NCBI GenBank assembly: GCA_937911865.1
Contig: CALDSK010000288.1
Span: 1-48,260 of the forward strand
DNA length: 48,260 nt
Source: an uncultured Synechococcus sp.
GTDB taxonomy: Bacteria; Cyanobacteriota; Cyanobacteriia; Phormidesmidales; Phormidesmidaceae
Reading direction: 5' to 3'
Part shown: positions 26,376 to 34,768 of the stretch, piece after piece
How the letters are laid out: each line of letters opens with the position of its first letter
Numbering within the stretch: the first letter of the stretch is position 1
Position numbers and translations under genes: made by a program
The notes under the pieces: generated by a model
Seen by the model: only the letters and a program-made list of their open reading frames with translations
Databases searched by the model: none
Told to the model about the DNA's origin: nothing

Positions 26376-27275
26376 TTACGCACATTGCGCAGGTGGAAAA
26401 GGATCAAACAAGCCCTGCCTGGCTAACTCCTCGGCAATATTCGGCGCAACAGGGGTAATGAGCGATCGCAATAATTTCAGCCGCATATCGCTATGGGTTT
26501 CCGTATCCAGCTCAGTGAAAAGTCGAATCCGCTGCGCTTTGGTCAGGCCGCCTTTTACTTGACCAATTGCCGCGACCACTCGCTGCGGTCCTACCTGCAC
26601 CATCTGCAAAAAAGTCGCCAGCGTCTCTATAATCATTCCCTGGCTTGCCGCCGATAATCGACTCGTATCAAACAGAACAACACCAGCGCCGTGGTGCTGG
26701 GCCTCGGCCTGTACAAAGCTGCGGAACAGCTTGCTTAGGGCGCGATCGCGGCAGGTTTTACTCAGCATTCGATAGTGGCTGAGCCCCCAGCCTTCTAACA
26801 CGATCTGAATCACAAACATCAGCGCCGAACGATCGGCAACCTCTAGCAAAGATTCCAATAGTCGTAGGAAGGGATCTTCCTGGCTATTTAAATTCAGATG
26901 AGAAACAAACGGCATCAGCTGTGCCAGGTGAGCTGTTTCATCTGCGCCAAACAGCGAATAAAGCATTCTCTCTTCGGTTGTTTCTGCTAGCAGCGTCATT
27001 TTAGCCATGTACCCTACCCCTGCTTTCTCAATAGCATAGGATTCCGCTAACAGCGAATCACTCGCCAGCTGTAGAATATGCTGTTGTTCTAACAGCGGCG
27101 ATTCGTTGAACAATGGGCTATAGGCCAGCCCAAAGCAGTCTGCACCCCAGGGCGGTGATTCGATTTCGATAGTCGTCGCAGTAGGCTTACGCCCCAATGC
27201 TGACGACAAAATTCTGTTGAGCTTGTGGTCAGGCTCTAGCGCGGGCAAAGTGAGTCCAGCGACAGAAGCATTCAT
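26376..27275 (-). CDS. Ferritin-like diiron protein
   Basis: This 299-residue helical protein shows two repeats of the ferritin-like metal motif: Glu83 with Glu113 and His116 (ADETAH), and Glu161 with Glu191 and His194 (AEAQHH). Both are E-X29-E-x2-H, the classic four-helix diiron site. I do not recognise a named family. It could be an oxygenase, a desaturase-like oxidase or a partner of the AurF-like neighbour. It overlaps the Rieske-less gene by 4 bp (ATGA), so translation of the two is probably coupled. Confidence 0.6.
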   Translation of the reverse strand: MNASVAGLTLPALEPDHKLNRILSSALGRKPTATTIEIESPPWGADCFGLAYSPLFNESPLLEQQHILQLASDSLLAESYAIEKAGVGYMAKMTLLAETTEERMLYSLFGADETAHLAQLMPFVSHLNLNSQEDPFLRLLESLLEVADRSALMFVIQIVLEGWGLSHYRMLSKTCRDRALSKLFRSFVQAEAQHHGAGVVLFDTSRLSAASQGMIIETLATFLQMVQVGPQRVVAAIGQVKGGLTKAQRIRLFTELDTETHSDMRLKLLRSLITPVAPNIAEELARQGLFDPFPPAQCA

Positions 27276-28207
27276 GAGGACCTCCAGGTTTTCCAGGTTA
27301 AAGCGGGCTGTTGTTCTACATGTTGAATAAATTGAACAATGGAACGATCGGCAGCAAGTGGAACTTTAAAGTCGAATTTAATACTGTCGAATACGTGGCG
27401 ATCGCCCTTTGCAAAGTAAGAAGCTACTAGCTGAGTAATGGAAAGAACAATGCGGTTGAACAACCAGCCGAACAGACCTTGGCGCTTTGGCGTTAGCAGA
27501 ATCATCTGCCCTTCAGTGGTACCGCCCGCACCCGGTCTTAAGGCAAACATAAGATAGAAATGGAGAAAATCCGGGCCGAGGGTAACGGTTCCTGTATTGC
27601 CATACCAGTAGCAAAGGCGATAGGTGACTTCATTTTTGTACAGCGGACGAATCAAACGAACAAATCGCGAGGCGTCACCGCCCCTAGTCATGTTGTTGAA
27701 CTGAAGAGCGCTGTTGCTAAGCGTGCGCGTATCGAAACGAATTTCTAATGGGAGATTGTGGACAGAGTTGAAATGGTGAGCGTCAATTGCGTTAATTAGC
27801 AGCACGTTGGGATGGCACTTGCGATCAAAGCGATTGCTCAAAATTGCATCGCAGTCGCGCCTACCCAGTTCTGGCACGTGGGGTAAATTGCCTGGTTTGG
27901 AAGACTCAATCCCTACCCAAACCCAAATTAGGCCATAGCGCTCTGCTGCTGGATAAGTGTTATTGTTTCCAGGCTGTTTGAGAGGCCATAAATGGTCTGT
28001 TGCTGTCACGCCGCCAGTGCGGTCGCGCGAGAGTTTCAATGAGCGGCCTAGCAGCTGAATTTGCTGAGGCTGATTGGCTTTTAGGATTTGCGATCGCATC
28101 ACCCAATACCAGCCCTGAGCAAAGCGATTTGCTTGGTTGAAAATTCGATACGAAGAACGTCCAAGATTGCTGACAAGATTATTGTCGAGCGGCCGAATCG
28201 CTTCCAT
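27272..28207 (-). CDS. Rieske-oxygenase homologue lacking the Rieske cluster ligands
   Basis: This 311-residue paralogue of oxygenase B keeps the N-terminal start (QGWYWVMRSQ), the catalytic motif NAIDAHHFNSVH with Asp142, His145 and His150, and the C-terminal half. The region that should hold C-x-H and C-x2-H reads TGGVTATDHLWPLKQPGNNNTYPAAERYGLIW. About 37 residues are missing relative to oxygenase B and no Cys-His pair remains. The frame is intact and catalytic iron ligands are conserved, so this looks like a maintained protein rather than a pseudogene. It cannot receive electrons through its own cluster. A mixed complex with oxygenase B or a cofactor-independent role is possible. Confidence 0.7.
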   Translation of the reverse strand: MEAIRPLDNNLVSNLGRSSYRIFNQANRFAQGWYWVMRSQILKANQPQQIQLLGRSLKLSRDRTGGVTATDHLWPLKQPGNNNTYPAAERYGLIWVWVGIESSKPGNLPHVPELGRRDCDAILSNRFDRKCHPNVLLINAIDAHHFNSVHNLPLEIRFDTRTLSNSALQFNNMTRGGDASRFVRLIRPLYKNEVTYRLCYWYGNTGTVTLGPDFLHFYLMFALRPGAGGTTEGQMILLTPKRQGLFGWLFNRIVLSITQLVASYFAKGDRHVFDSIKFDFKVPLAADRSIVQFIQHVEQQPALTWKTWRSS

Positions 28208-28210
28208 GGG

Positions 28211-28936
28211 TTATGCCTGTCTAGCGGTTGTTGCCACATCTCCAAACCACATTCGCTGCCCGGCTTTGGTTAAATTTTCCGGTGCAATCTCAGTCAGGCA
28301 AACGAGCTCATCCCCTTGCGCTGCACCAGGATTGTTCTCGGCGAAAAACTTTACATGGGGATTACGCATGCGCTCTGTCGGAATGCCAGCTAAATGACCT
28401 CTTAGCTTTTGCGGAGCCGGAAAACTGACCACCCCTGTTGACTCGTCGTACCACTCGCCAAACTGGCGCAGACTCAAAAATTGCATTAGCCGCTGCATCT
28501 TCGGTGGCGTTGGCTGAGAGTGTCTGGGATAAAATTTCTTCCAAAACGTTGGTAGAAAACGATAGGTTCGAAAGCCTGAAGAGATTAGCAACCAATACAG
28601 TCGCTGCCCCTGGTAGTGGATTTTCAGCTGATTCACAGCCTTTACCCAAGCCTGCGACAGTGCAGCGCTCGACCAGCCGCTTGGATCCATAATGGTGTCA
28701 CCGGAATACACCACTGTAATCAGCTCTTCTTCAAAATTAATGTCGTACATTAGCATTGTTGAAAAGCCTTTGAGCTCACCTTCGCTATTCTTTAATAGCA
28801 GTACCCAATTTTTCAGATCTAAGTCTGTCTCAAAAACCTGCGGCGTTGCCCCTTCAAAGTGAGTGTTCAGTAGCGCATACATCGCAGATCTATTTGCATG
28901 GGTTAGTTCAGCGACCTTCACCAGTTCAGTGTGCAT
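28211..28936 (-). CDS. GNAT-like acyltransferase, first gene of the operon
   Basis: This 241-residue protein has an N-terminal half (about 1-120) that reads like a GNAT fold: VAELTHANRSAMYALLNTHF, GELKGFSTMLMYD, TVVYSGDTIM and a following helix. The coenzyme A loop is not clearly conserved, so acyl transfer is a moderate inference. The C-terminal part contains FWKKFYPRHSQPTPPKMQRLMQFL and is not assigned. It begins the ten-gene transcript and lies 3 nt upstream of the Rieske-less gene. A modest promoter with CATAAT (minus strand, 28967-28972) precedes it. Confidence 0.5.
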   Translation of the reverse strand: MHTELVKVAELTHANRSAMYALLNTHFEGATPQVFETDLDLKNWVLLLKNSEGELKGFSTMLMYDINFEEELITVVYSGDTIMDPSGWSSAALSQAWVKAVNQLKIHYQGQRLYWLLISSGFRTYRFLPTFWKKFYPRHSQPTPPKMQRLMQFLSLRQFGEWYDESTGVVSFPAPQKLRGHLAGIPTERMRNPHVKFFAENNPGAAQGDELVCLTEIAPENLTKAGQRMWFGDVATTARQA

Positions 28937-29316
28937 ATCAGTGGCTCACATCTTTTTTGTAGCCTCATTATGCTGATTATTAGGGGAAGGGAAAAGTTTT
29001 TAGACGTAGAGCGATCGCACACCCTCCATCAGGGTGAAGCGGACTGAAGTAGCGCGCACCTGTGATTGTTGTTATCTCAGATTTCTCATTTTCTCTTTCA
29101 AGAAGATAGAAGAATAAAAGAACACAATAGTTCTACGGAGTGACGTCAATAAGCAAGGTAACAATAGCGTTTATCACTTGGCTGAGGTACAGTCCACGCG
29201 CTGCCAGCTTTAAGTGGCAACAGGCCAAGCGGATAGCATGTGCCGAAGGCATCCGGCACACGGCTTAATATGTCGTGTCAATCAATCTGAGTTGCTTATG
29301 CTAAAAGGGCTCGAAG
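28937..29316. other. Intergenic region upstream of the ten-gene operon
   Basis: It contains a possible -10 (CATAAT, minus strand at 28967-28972) 30 nt before the first operon gene, a HIP1 site, and a hairpin at 29239-29260 (TGTGCCG/CGGCACA, eight-base loop) that may end transcription of the cNMP-binding gene. No gene is evident. Confidence 0.4.
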
Positions 29317-29688
29317 CTAGAGGCATTCTTTCACACGTCTTAGCCGATCGGAGTAACTTTTGATCACCTCTAGGGCAAACATAGGCGTTTGTTGTATCAC
29401 GAAAAGAAAGTGTCGTTTGTCGAGATAGGCGAGCTGGCAGTCAGTTTTGGCGATCGCAGTCTCAAATCGCTTGCTGTCCTCATGTACCAGCGCACCTTCA
29501 CCAAAAATATCACCGGTTCGAATGGTCTCAGCGAGCTTGCCATCCACCCACAGCTCTACTTCGCCTTCTACTACACCGTACAAAATCTCTTCAATATCAC
29601 CCGCTGCAAAAACAGTGTCTCCGGGGCCAAACGTTTTTGGCGCGGGGTCTTTTTGGTAGTACTGCACAGTTTTAACCGGCTCTAACAT
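29317..29688 (-). CDS. Stand-alone cyclic-nucleotide-binding domain protein
   Basis: The protein has 123 residues and consists of a single cNMP-binding jelly roll: FGPGDTVFAAGDIEEILYGVVEGEVELW, then TGDIFGEGALVHEDSKRFETAIA and a C-terminal helix. No DNA-binding or enzymatic domain follows. The cassette has FGEGAL but lacks the usual Arg-Ala/Ser after it (SKRFETA), so ligand binding is uncertain. Similar short proteins are common in cyanobacteria. It reads toward the operon at 28936, 380 bp away. Confidence 0.75.
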   Translation of the reverse strand: MLEPVKTVQYYQKDPAPKTFGPGDTVFAAGDIEEILYGVVEGEVELWVDGKLAETIRTGDIFGEGALVHEDSKRFETAIAKTDCQLAYLDKRHFLFVIQQTPMFALEVIKSYSDRLRRVKECL

Positions 29689-29840
29689 AGCTTTCGCTCA
29701 CTGAACTTTCACAACAAATGCCGTCAGACACATGCAGCTCGTCAGCGAATGATGGCTAAAAGCGATCGCAGCTGTCAGACGTTTCGCTATTTTACTGTGC
29801 AAATTGGCTGAAACGTATTGATAGATACCAAGCGCATGAC

Positions 29841-30791
29841 TTAAACGCGCTGATAGCGCATAAAGTCTTCAACTTCAGCCATGACTGGCATGGAAGCCTG
29901 CGCGCCAGAGCGGGTTACCGCAATCGCCGCGACCGCAGACGCATAGTTAATAGCTTCTTTAAGCGTGTCAGTTTGAAGCGGCTCTCCGCGCTGATAGTCC
30001 ATCTTGCGCAGGGCGGCGGCGAGTCCACCGTTAAAGGCGTCTCCTGCTGCTACCGTATCCACTGCCTCTACCCGGTAGGGCGGTACGGCAAAACTCCCGC
30101 GGGCAGTAGCACAGACACAGCCCATAGCCCCCATTTTGACGATTACCGCTTCTATGCCCTGCTGCTGCAGCCTCTCAGCAGCGGCCTTTGCATCGTTTGC
30201 ATCATTCACAGGCTGACCAGTGAGGATGCTCGCTTCTGTCTGATTCGGCGTCAGAATAGAAATGTAGTTGCATACATCTAACGACAGCGGCCCCTGCGCT
30301 GGTGCTGGATCAACAATGACTGTCAGACCCGCCGTACGAGCCAATGCCGCAGCTTTTTCTACCACGGACATAGGACTCTCGAACTGCAGCAGCAAAACAC
30401 GCGCTTTTTTGAAGTGCTTCATGAGCGCTTCTAGGGCAGACTCATCAACGTCACTATTAGCCCCCGGATTAACAACAATCTGGTTGTTGCTCGGAGAGAC
30501 CGTAACGAGTGCCGTTCCTGAAGCCGCTCGTTTGCTTACCGTGATGCCCGAAATATCGATGCCTTCGTTTTGTAGGTGCGATCGCAGACGTTGGCCCATA
30601 GCGTCATTGCCCACACAGCCAATCATCGCCGTGCGTACACCCAGGCGAGCCGCCGCCCCCGCCTGATTGGCCCCTATCCCACCCGGAAGCATATCAAAGC
30701 TGTTACCTAAAAGCGTCTCGCCTGGATTGGGCAAACGAGACACCTGGGCAACCAGGTCCATATTGAGGCTACCGAGTACTACAACATCCAC
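29841..30791 (-). CDS. rbsK: Ribokinase (PfkB family)
   Basis: This 316-residue sugar kinase starts MDVVVLGSLNMDLVAQVSRLPNPGETLLGNSFDMLPGGIGANQAGAAARLG, the ribokinase N-terminal signature, and carries the second PfkB signature VDTVAAGDAFNGGLAAAL with its catalytic Asp. It phosphorylates ribose or a related pentose at O5 with ATP. Length is normal. The zinc-ribbon gene lies 3 nt upstream on the same strand. Confidence 0.9.
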   Translation of the reverse strand: MDVVVLGSLNMDLVAQVSRLPNPGETLLGNSFDMLPGGIGANQAGAAARLGVRTAMIGCVGNDAMGQRLRSHLQNEGIDISGITVSKRAASGTALVTVSPSNNQIVVNPGANSDVDESALEALMKHFKKARVLLLQFESPMSVVEKAAALARTAGLTVIVDPAPAQGPLSLDVCNYISILTPNQTEASILTGQPVNDANDAKAAAERLQQQGIEAVIVKMGAMGCVCATARGSFAVPPYRVEAVDTVAAGDAFNGGLAAALRKMDYQRGEPLQTDTLKEAINYASAVAAIAVTRSGAQASMPVMAEVEDFMRYQRV

Positions 30792-30794
30792 AGA

Positions 30795-31061
30795 TCAATT
30801 GTCCTCTGACGGTTTATCTAGCTCTAAAGGCGGACGATCAGAACTCCAGCCCCACCATACGGTGTTGCACTCGCACTGGTAAAACTCCTGGTACTTACGC
30901 TTGCGGTGGTCAGTAAAAACGGGTGCGCGACGATTCAGCCATACCTTTTGAGCTTTACGGCTTCCGGCACCACAATCAGGACAACCAAACGGCTGTGCGT
31001 GGACAGCATTTTGAGTCCACTCAGGTGGAAACGGCGAGAACGCTTCCATTGGATTATCCAT
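30795..31061 (-). CDS. Small conserved protein with a zinc-ribbon-like CPxC/CxC pair
   Basis: From the ATG at 31061 the protein has 88 residues, MDNPMEAFSPFPPEWTQNAVHAQPFGCPDCGAG and then YQCECNTVWWGW. The CPDC and CEC cysteines suggest a small metal site. I chose this start because longer starts to 31211 would overlap the dxr promoter and start, and the extra residues look random. It is probably translated together with ribokinase (3 nt gap). Function unknown. Confidence 0.6.
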   Translation of the reverse strand: MDNPMEAFSPFPPEWTQNAVHAQPFGCPDCGAGSRKAQKVWLNRRAPVFTDHRKRKYQEFYQCECNTVWWGWSSDRPPLELDKPSEDN

Positions 31062-31143
31062 AAGGGCAAGGTCTCCCAGGGCAAAAAAGAGATAACGAGA
31101 ATCTATATTATGGCGCGTCAGGTGTAACCGGAGGTCGTCTTGG

Positions 31144-31149
31144 TATAGT
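31144..31149 (+). promoter_or_regulatory. Candidate -10 element of dxr
   Basis: TATAGT lies 35 nt before the chosen GTG start, giving a leader of roughly 28 nt. The -35 region is not obvious. Confidence 0.4.
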
Positions 31150-31183
31150 GATTCTAAAGAAAACATTACAAGATGGTACTGCT

Positions 31184-32353
31184 GTGAAAGCCATAACCCT
31201 GCTCGGCTCAACTGGTTCTATTGGCACACAAACGCTCGATATTTTAGAGCACCATCCTGACAAATTTAGACTGGTAGGTATTGCCGCAGGCAGCAATGCC
31301 ACGCTGCTAGCTGAGCAGGTGATGCAGTTTAAGCCAGAAATCGTAGCTATTTGCGATGAGCGTAAGCTCGATGAGCTAAAAAGTGCGATCGCCTCTTTAG
31401 ATCCGCAGCCTATCGTCCTGGCAGGTGAAGCAGGCATTGTAGAAGTTGCTCGCTATGGTGACGCTGAGGCTGTCGTCACGGGCATTGTGGGCTGCGCGGG
31501 CCTACTGCCGACGATTGCGGCGATCAAAGCAGGCAAAGATATTGCCCTAGCCAATAAAGAAACGCTGATTGCTGGGGGGCCCGTCGTCTTGCCACTGGCT
31601 GAAGCGCACAACGTTAAGCTACTGCCTGCGGACTCTGAGCACTCGGCCATTTTTCAATGCTTGCAGGGCGTACCCGAAGGTGGCTTACGCCGAATTGAGC
31701 TAACGGCGTCTGGTGGCGCTTTTCGCGATTGGCCGGTAGAAGATTTGCCTAAGGTGACGATGGCCGACGCGATTAAGCATCCGAACTGGTCTATGGGTAA
31801 AAAAATTACGGTTGATTCGGCCACGCTGATGAATAAGGGCCTAGAGGTGATCGAAGCGCACTATCTATTTGGCCTAGATTACGACGATATCGATATCGTG
31901 ATTCATCCGCAGAGCATCATTCACTCCATGATTGAGCTGCAAGATACTTCCATGCTCGGTCAGCTTGGTTGGCCGGACATGCGATTGCCGCTGCTGTATG
32001 CCATTTCCTGGCCAGAGCGCATTTACACTGACTGGAAGCCGCTGAGTCTAGCTGAATTGGGGACGCTGACTTTCCGCGCGCCCGATCATCAAAAATATCC
32101 CTGTATGGATTTGGCTTACGCCGCAGGGCGAGCAGGGGGCACGATGACGGCAGTACTGAACGCCGCTAACGAGCAGGCGGTGGCGCTGTTTTTAGAAGAG
32201 AAAATTCACTATTTGGAAATTGCTAAAGTGATTGAAAAGGTGTGCGATCGCCACCAAAGCGACCTCAACACATCACCTAACCTAGAAGATATTTTGAGCG
32301 TTGATCAGTGGGCTCGCACCGCTGTCACAGAGCTGACAGCCGCTATGGCGTAG
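31184..32353 (+). CDS. dxr: 1-deoxy-D-xylulose 5-phosphate reductoisomerase
   Basis: This enzyme makes 2-C-methyl-D-erythritol 4-phosphate with NADPH, the committed step of the MEP isoprenoid pathway. The protein has 389 residues from a GTG at 31184 and begins MKAITLLGSTGSIGTQTLDIL (NADPH-binding loop). ANKETLIAGGP, the metal and substrate region LPADSEHSAIFQCLQG and the SGGAFRD loop are all present. A GTG 36 bases upstream would add a poor extension; TATAGT at 31144-31149 looks like the -10 element and rules that start out. Confidence 0.95.
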   Translation: MKAITLLGSTGSIGTQTLDILEHHPDKFRLVGIAAGSNATLLAEQVMQFKPEIVAICDERKLDELKSAIASLDPQPIVLAGEAGIVEVARYGDAEAVVTGIVGCAGLLPTIAAIKAGKDIALANKETLIAGGPVVLPLAEAHNVKLLPADSEHSAIFQCLQGVPEGGLRRIELTASGGAFRDWPVEDLPKVTMADAIKHPNWSMGKKITVDSATLMNKGLEVIEAHYLFGLDYDDIDIVIHPQSIIHSMIELQDTSMLGQLGWPDMRLPLLYAISWPERIYTDWKPLSLAELGTLTFRAPDHQKYPCMDLAYAAGRAGGTMTAVLNAANEQAVALFLEEKIHYLEIAKVIEKVCDRHQSDLNTSPNLEDILSVDQWARTAVTELTAAMA

Positions 32354-32458
32354 CAGGGCATCCTCGTATTAGCAGCTCAAAACGGAAAAAACTGGACTGC
32401 AAAAATCTAAACGGCACAGAGTAGTAGACTACACTTGCTGAAAAAGAGGAGTGCACTG

Positions 32459-32677
32459 ATGGAGATAGCATTAACGATTGGAGCTTTAGCGATCGCAGCT
32501 GTTGTGTTCTTCTGGCTGCTCGACTTCGTTAAAGATACGCTCAAAGCAGCCTTTATTGTCGGCTTCTTTTTGCTCGGGTTATGGATAGCCTTTGGCATTG
32601 GACCCACTCAGGTATGGGAGACCATTCAGGGCTGGCTGCCCGACTTTTTATCGCCGGAGGGTGTACCTAACCAGTAA
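32459..32677 (+). CDS. Small membrane protein, unknown function
   Basis: This 72-residue protein has two hydrophobic helices (MEIALTIGALAIAAVVFFWLLDFV and AAFIVGFFLLGLWIAFGIG) and a short polar tail ending GVPNQ. GAGGAG precedes the ATG at 32459 at good distance. A TTG at 32435 would add eight residues. It is 105 nt downstream of dxr on the same strand. Small proteins like this are common in cyanobacteria, but I do not recognise the family. Confidence 0.65.
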   Translation: MEIALTIGALAIAAVVFFWLLDFVKDTLKAAFIVGFFLLGLWIAFGIGPTQVWETIQGWLPDFLSPEGVPNQ

Positions 32678-32716
32678 GCTCACTAATTTTTTACCTGGAC
32701 CTTTTTCCTTTAACCG

Positions 32717-32758
32717 TCTGCTCTATCTACAGACATATCTGCTCTATCTACAGACATA
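32717..32758. repeat. 21-bp tandem duplication at a stop codon, 2 perfect copies
   Basis: The 21-bp unit TCTGCTCTATCT-ACAGACATA occupies 32717-32737 and 32738-32758. The TAG stop of the glycosyltransferase gene (minus) lies in the second copy. Confidence 0.92.
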
Positions 32759-34624
32759 ATGGCCGTAAGAAAACGAACCTTCATTGCCTTTTTCAGGCTC
32801 AGAGCAGCCGATAGATGACAAGTCTGGACGACCGCTCAGCTGCCACAGATCAAAGGGCCGAGGCGCAGGCTCCAGAGCAGATTTAAGCGTCTCGACCGGG
32901 TCATTTTGAGTAACCACGTTGAGTTCTACTAAAACGAATTTCGGGTCGCCAGCCCATTCGCCAGTCGTCTTCGCCAGCTGCCGCTGAATTTCCCAGGCGG
33001 CTGAGACAATCTCATTACCAATTACGCTTGGTTGGTCACCCACCACAGACTGCATCGTTAAAACTATCGGGTACTCGGACTTTGCCTGCATCGTATCGAC
33101 AAAACGGTCAGGCATGTAAAACTTGAGATGGGTGCGGTTGAATACGATAGTTTGTGAGCCGAAGAACGCCACCAGTAGAACCGTCGCCACAAACATGCGA
33201 CCGCTTAGAGAACGCTTTAGAAACGGCAGCGATACGGACTTTGTTGTTGAAGCGAGATAGGGCGCCAGCCCAGCGCCTGCCAGCATAATAATGCTGGGGT
33301 AGTAGGCAAACGTATAGCGATGCCCTCGGGTAATATCAAAGCCAACGATATAGCAGATAGCGAGATAGATCAGGTTAGAAACAACAAAAAAGCCGCCCAG
33401 GGCAAACACCCCCGAGCGAAACAAAGAACGGTCCTGAGACTGAGCCCACTGAAATTTTAGCGATCGCCCTAAATGAAAGACTAGCCAAGGCGCATAGCAC
33501 AGCACCATAAACACGCTCATCACCACAATCACCACGACCCATTGCCAGGTAAACCCTCTAGAAATGGGAGACATCAGCGCGTACAGCCAACCCACCAAAG
33601 ATTGTCCTAACGGCTTAACCCAAAAGTTGAAGTCTCTTGAGATAGACGTAATGTAAGTGGTCTGTGGACTGCCATAAAAGTGCAACAGAACCGGAAACCA
33701 AACCAGAATACCTGCTGCGGTTCCAGCGGCTGCCACATAAATTCGAATCCAGGGCGATCGCCGCCAAGCCGTCGGATCTTTCAGACATTGCTGAATCAGC
33801 AGGCCTAGCAGTACCAATGCTTCGGCAAAATAGGCGATACCGCAAAAATAGTGAACGGCAATGCCCAACCCATTAATCAATACCCACATCCACACCGTAA
33901 GCCAGCGGATAGGGCGAGACTGTACAACAGCCTGCACTGCTAAAACAAAGCAGCCCAGCGACCCCATAATCAACAAAATTGCCAGGGTGTAGTGTCTCGC
34001 TTCTTGAGACAAAAAAACGGAGAACGGTGAAAAGGCCATCAGCACGGCACACAGCAGTCCGGCCAGGCGATCTCGAAAGCTTACCCAGCCCAACCAATAG
34101 GCAACTGGCACAGCCACAGCCCCTAAAAAGGACGGCAAAGCTCTAGAGGCCCACAGCGACGCATAGGTCCCCTCAGCCGTTTGACCGGTTACCCAGTGAT
34201 AGAAGCTCATCCAGCTGTGGGCTAGCATGAAGTAAGCCGGGGGATGATTGTTTTCTGCCAATAGATTCGTGGCGGCGTCCATCGCCGTGGTGCCCGGTGT
34301 CAGCTGCAACGCTCGGGTGATTTGATCCAACGTAATGAGCTGGTCGGTCGGGATTAGCCGCGAGTAGTTGCCCAGGCTAAACATCACAGTAGAGACCTCA
34401 TCCATCCAAGCAGGCTTAACGGTGAGGTTAGTGATGCGAATAAAAAATGCGATCGCAAACAGGCCCAGCAGCCATCGACCGACATGCGCCACCCCCAACG
34501 TATTGGTCCAATCTGTAGCAGGGTTAGATGATGCAGGCACACTGTCAGCAGCCCGGACGCCAGAGGATCCTTCCATCTCGTTGTCGTCACCGAATAAAGG
34601 AGAGGCCATAGCTTTGTGCGCCAT
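32744..34624 (-). CDS. GT39-like membrane glycosyltransferase
   Basis: This 626-residue protein has a polar N-terminus of about 48 residues and then roughly 10-12 membrane helices. The hallmark acidic pair follows the first helix (PAWMDEVSTV, Asp75-Glu76). ENNHPPAYFMLAHSW and FSVFLSQEARHYTL are typical of the GT39/ArnT group, which uses polyprenyl-phosphate sugars on the outer face of the membrane. Acceptor unknown: protein, lipid or cell-surface glycan. It stands alone, so no operon context helps. Confidence 0.8.
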   Translation of the reverse strand: MAHKAMASPLFGDDNEMEGSSGVRAADSVPASSNPATDWTNTLGVAHVGRWLLGLFAIAFFIRITNLTVKPAWMDEVSTVMFSLGNYSRLIPTDQLITLDQITRALQLTPGTTAMDAATNLLAENNHPPAYFMLAHSWMSFYHWVTGQTAEGTYASLWASRALPSFLGAVAVPVAYWLGWVSFRDRLAGLLCAVLMAFSPFSVFLSQEARHYTLAILLIMGSLGCFVLAVQAVVQSRPIRWLTVWMWVLINGLGIAVHYFCGIAYFAEALVLLGLLIQQCLKDPTAWRRSPWIRIYVAAAGTAAGILVWFPVLLHFYGSPQTTYITSISRDFNFWVKPLGQSLVGWLYALMSPISRGFTWQWVVVIVVMSVFMVLCYAPWLVFHLGRSLKFQWAQSQDRSLFRSGVFALGGFFVVSNLIYLAICYIVGFDITRGHRYTFAYYPSIIMLAGAGLAPYLASTTKSVSLPFLKRSLSGRMFVATVLLVAFFGSQTIVFNRTHLKFYMPDRFVDTMQAKSEYPIVLTMQSVVGDQPSVIGNEIVSAAWEIQRQLAKTTGEWAGDPKFVLVELNVVTQNDPVETLKSALEPAPRPFDLWQLSGRPDLSSIGCSEPEKGNEGSFSYGHYVCR

Positions 34625-34742
34625 TTGTGCGCCGAAGTAGTAAGTAAAGATACGTAATCAATAGAATTCCATAATAATTCCATTGAGACGAAGTTACAGC
34701 AGCTCGGTTGACACAGCCTTCCTAAGCCCTCTTATCTGAGAG

Positions 34743-34768
34743 TCCAGCGAGAACTTCCAGCGAGAACT
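34743..34768. repeat. 13-bp tandem duplication, 2 perfect copies
   Basis: TCCAGCGAGAACT occurs at 34743-34755 and 34756-34768, directly after the TAA stop of the NlpC/P60 gene on the minus strand. Confidence 0.9.

Noticed and set aside
29160..29280. Structured RNA such as RNase P or tmRNA in the operon upstream spacer
   Set aside because: Only one short hairpin is visible, and no conserved core of either RNA was found.
29389..29685. Plus-strand ORFs opposite the cNMP-binding gene
   Set aside because: Shadow frames of a well-supported gene on the other strand.
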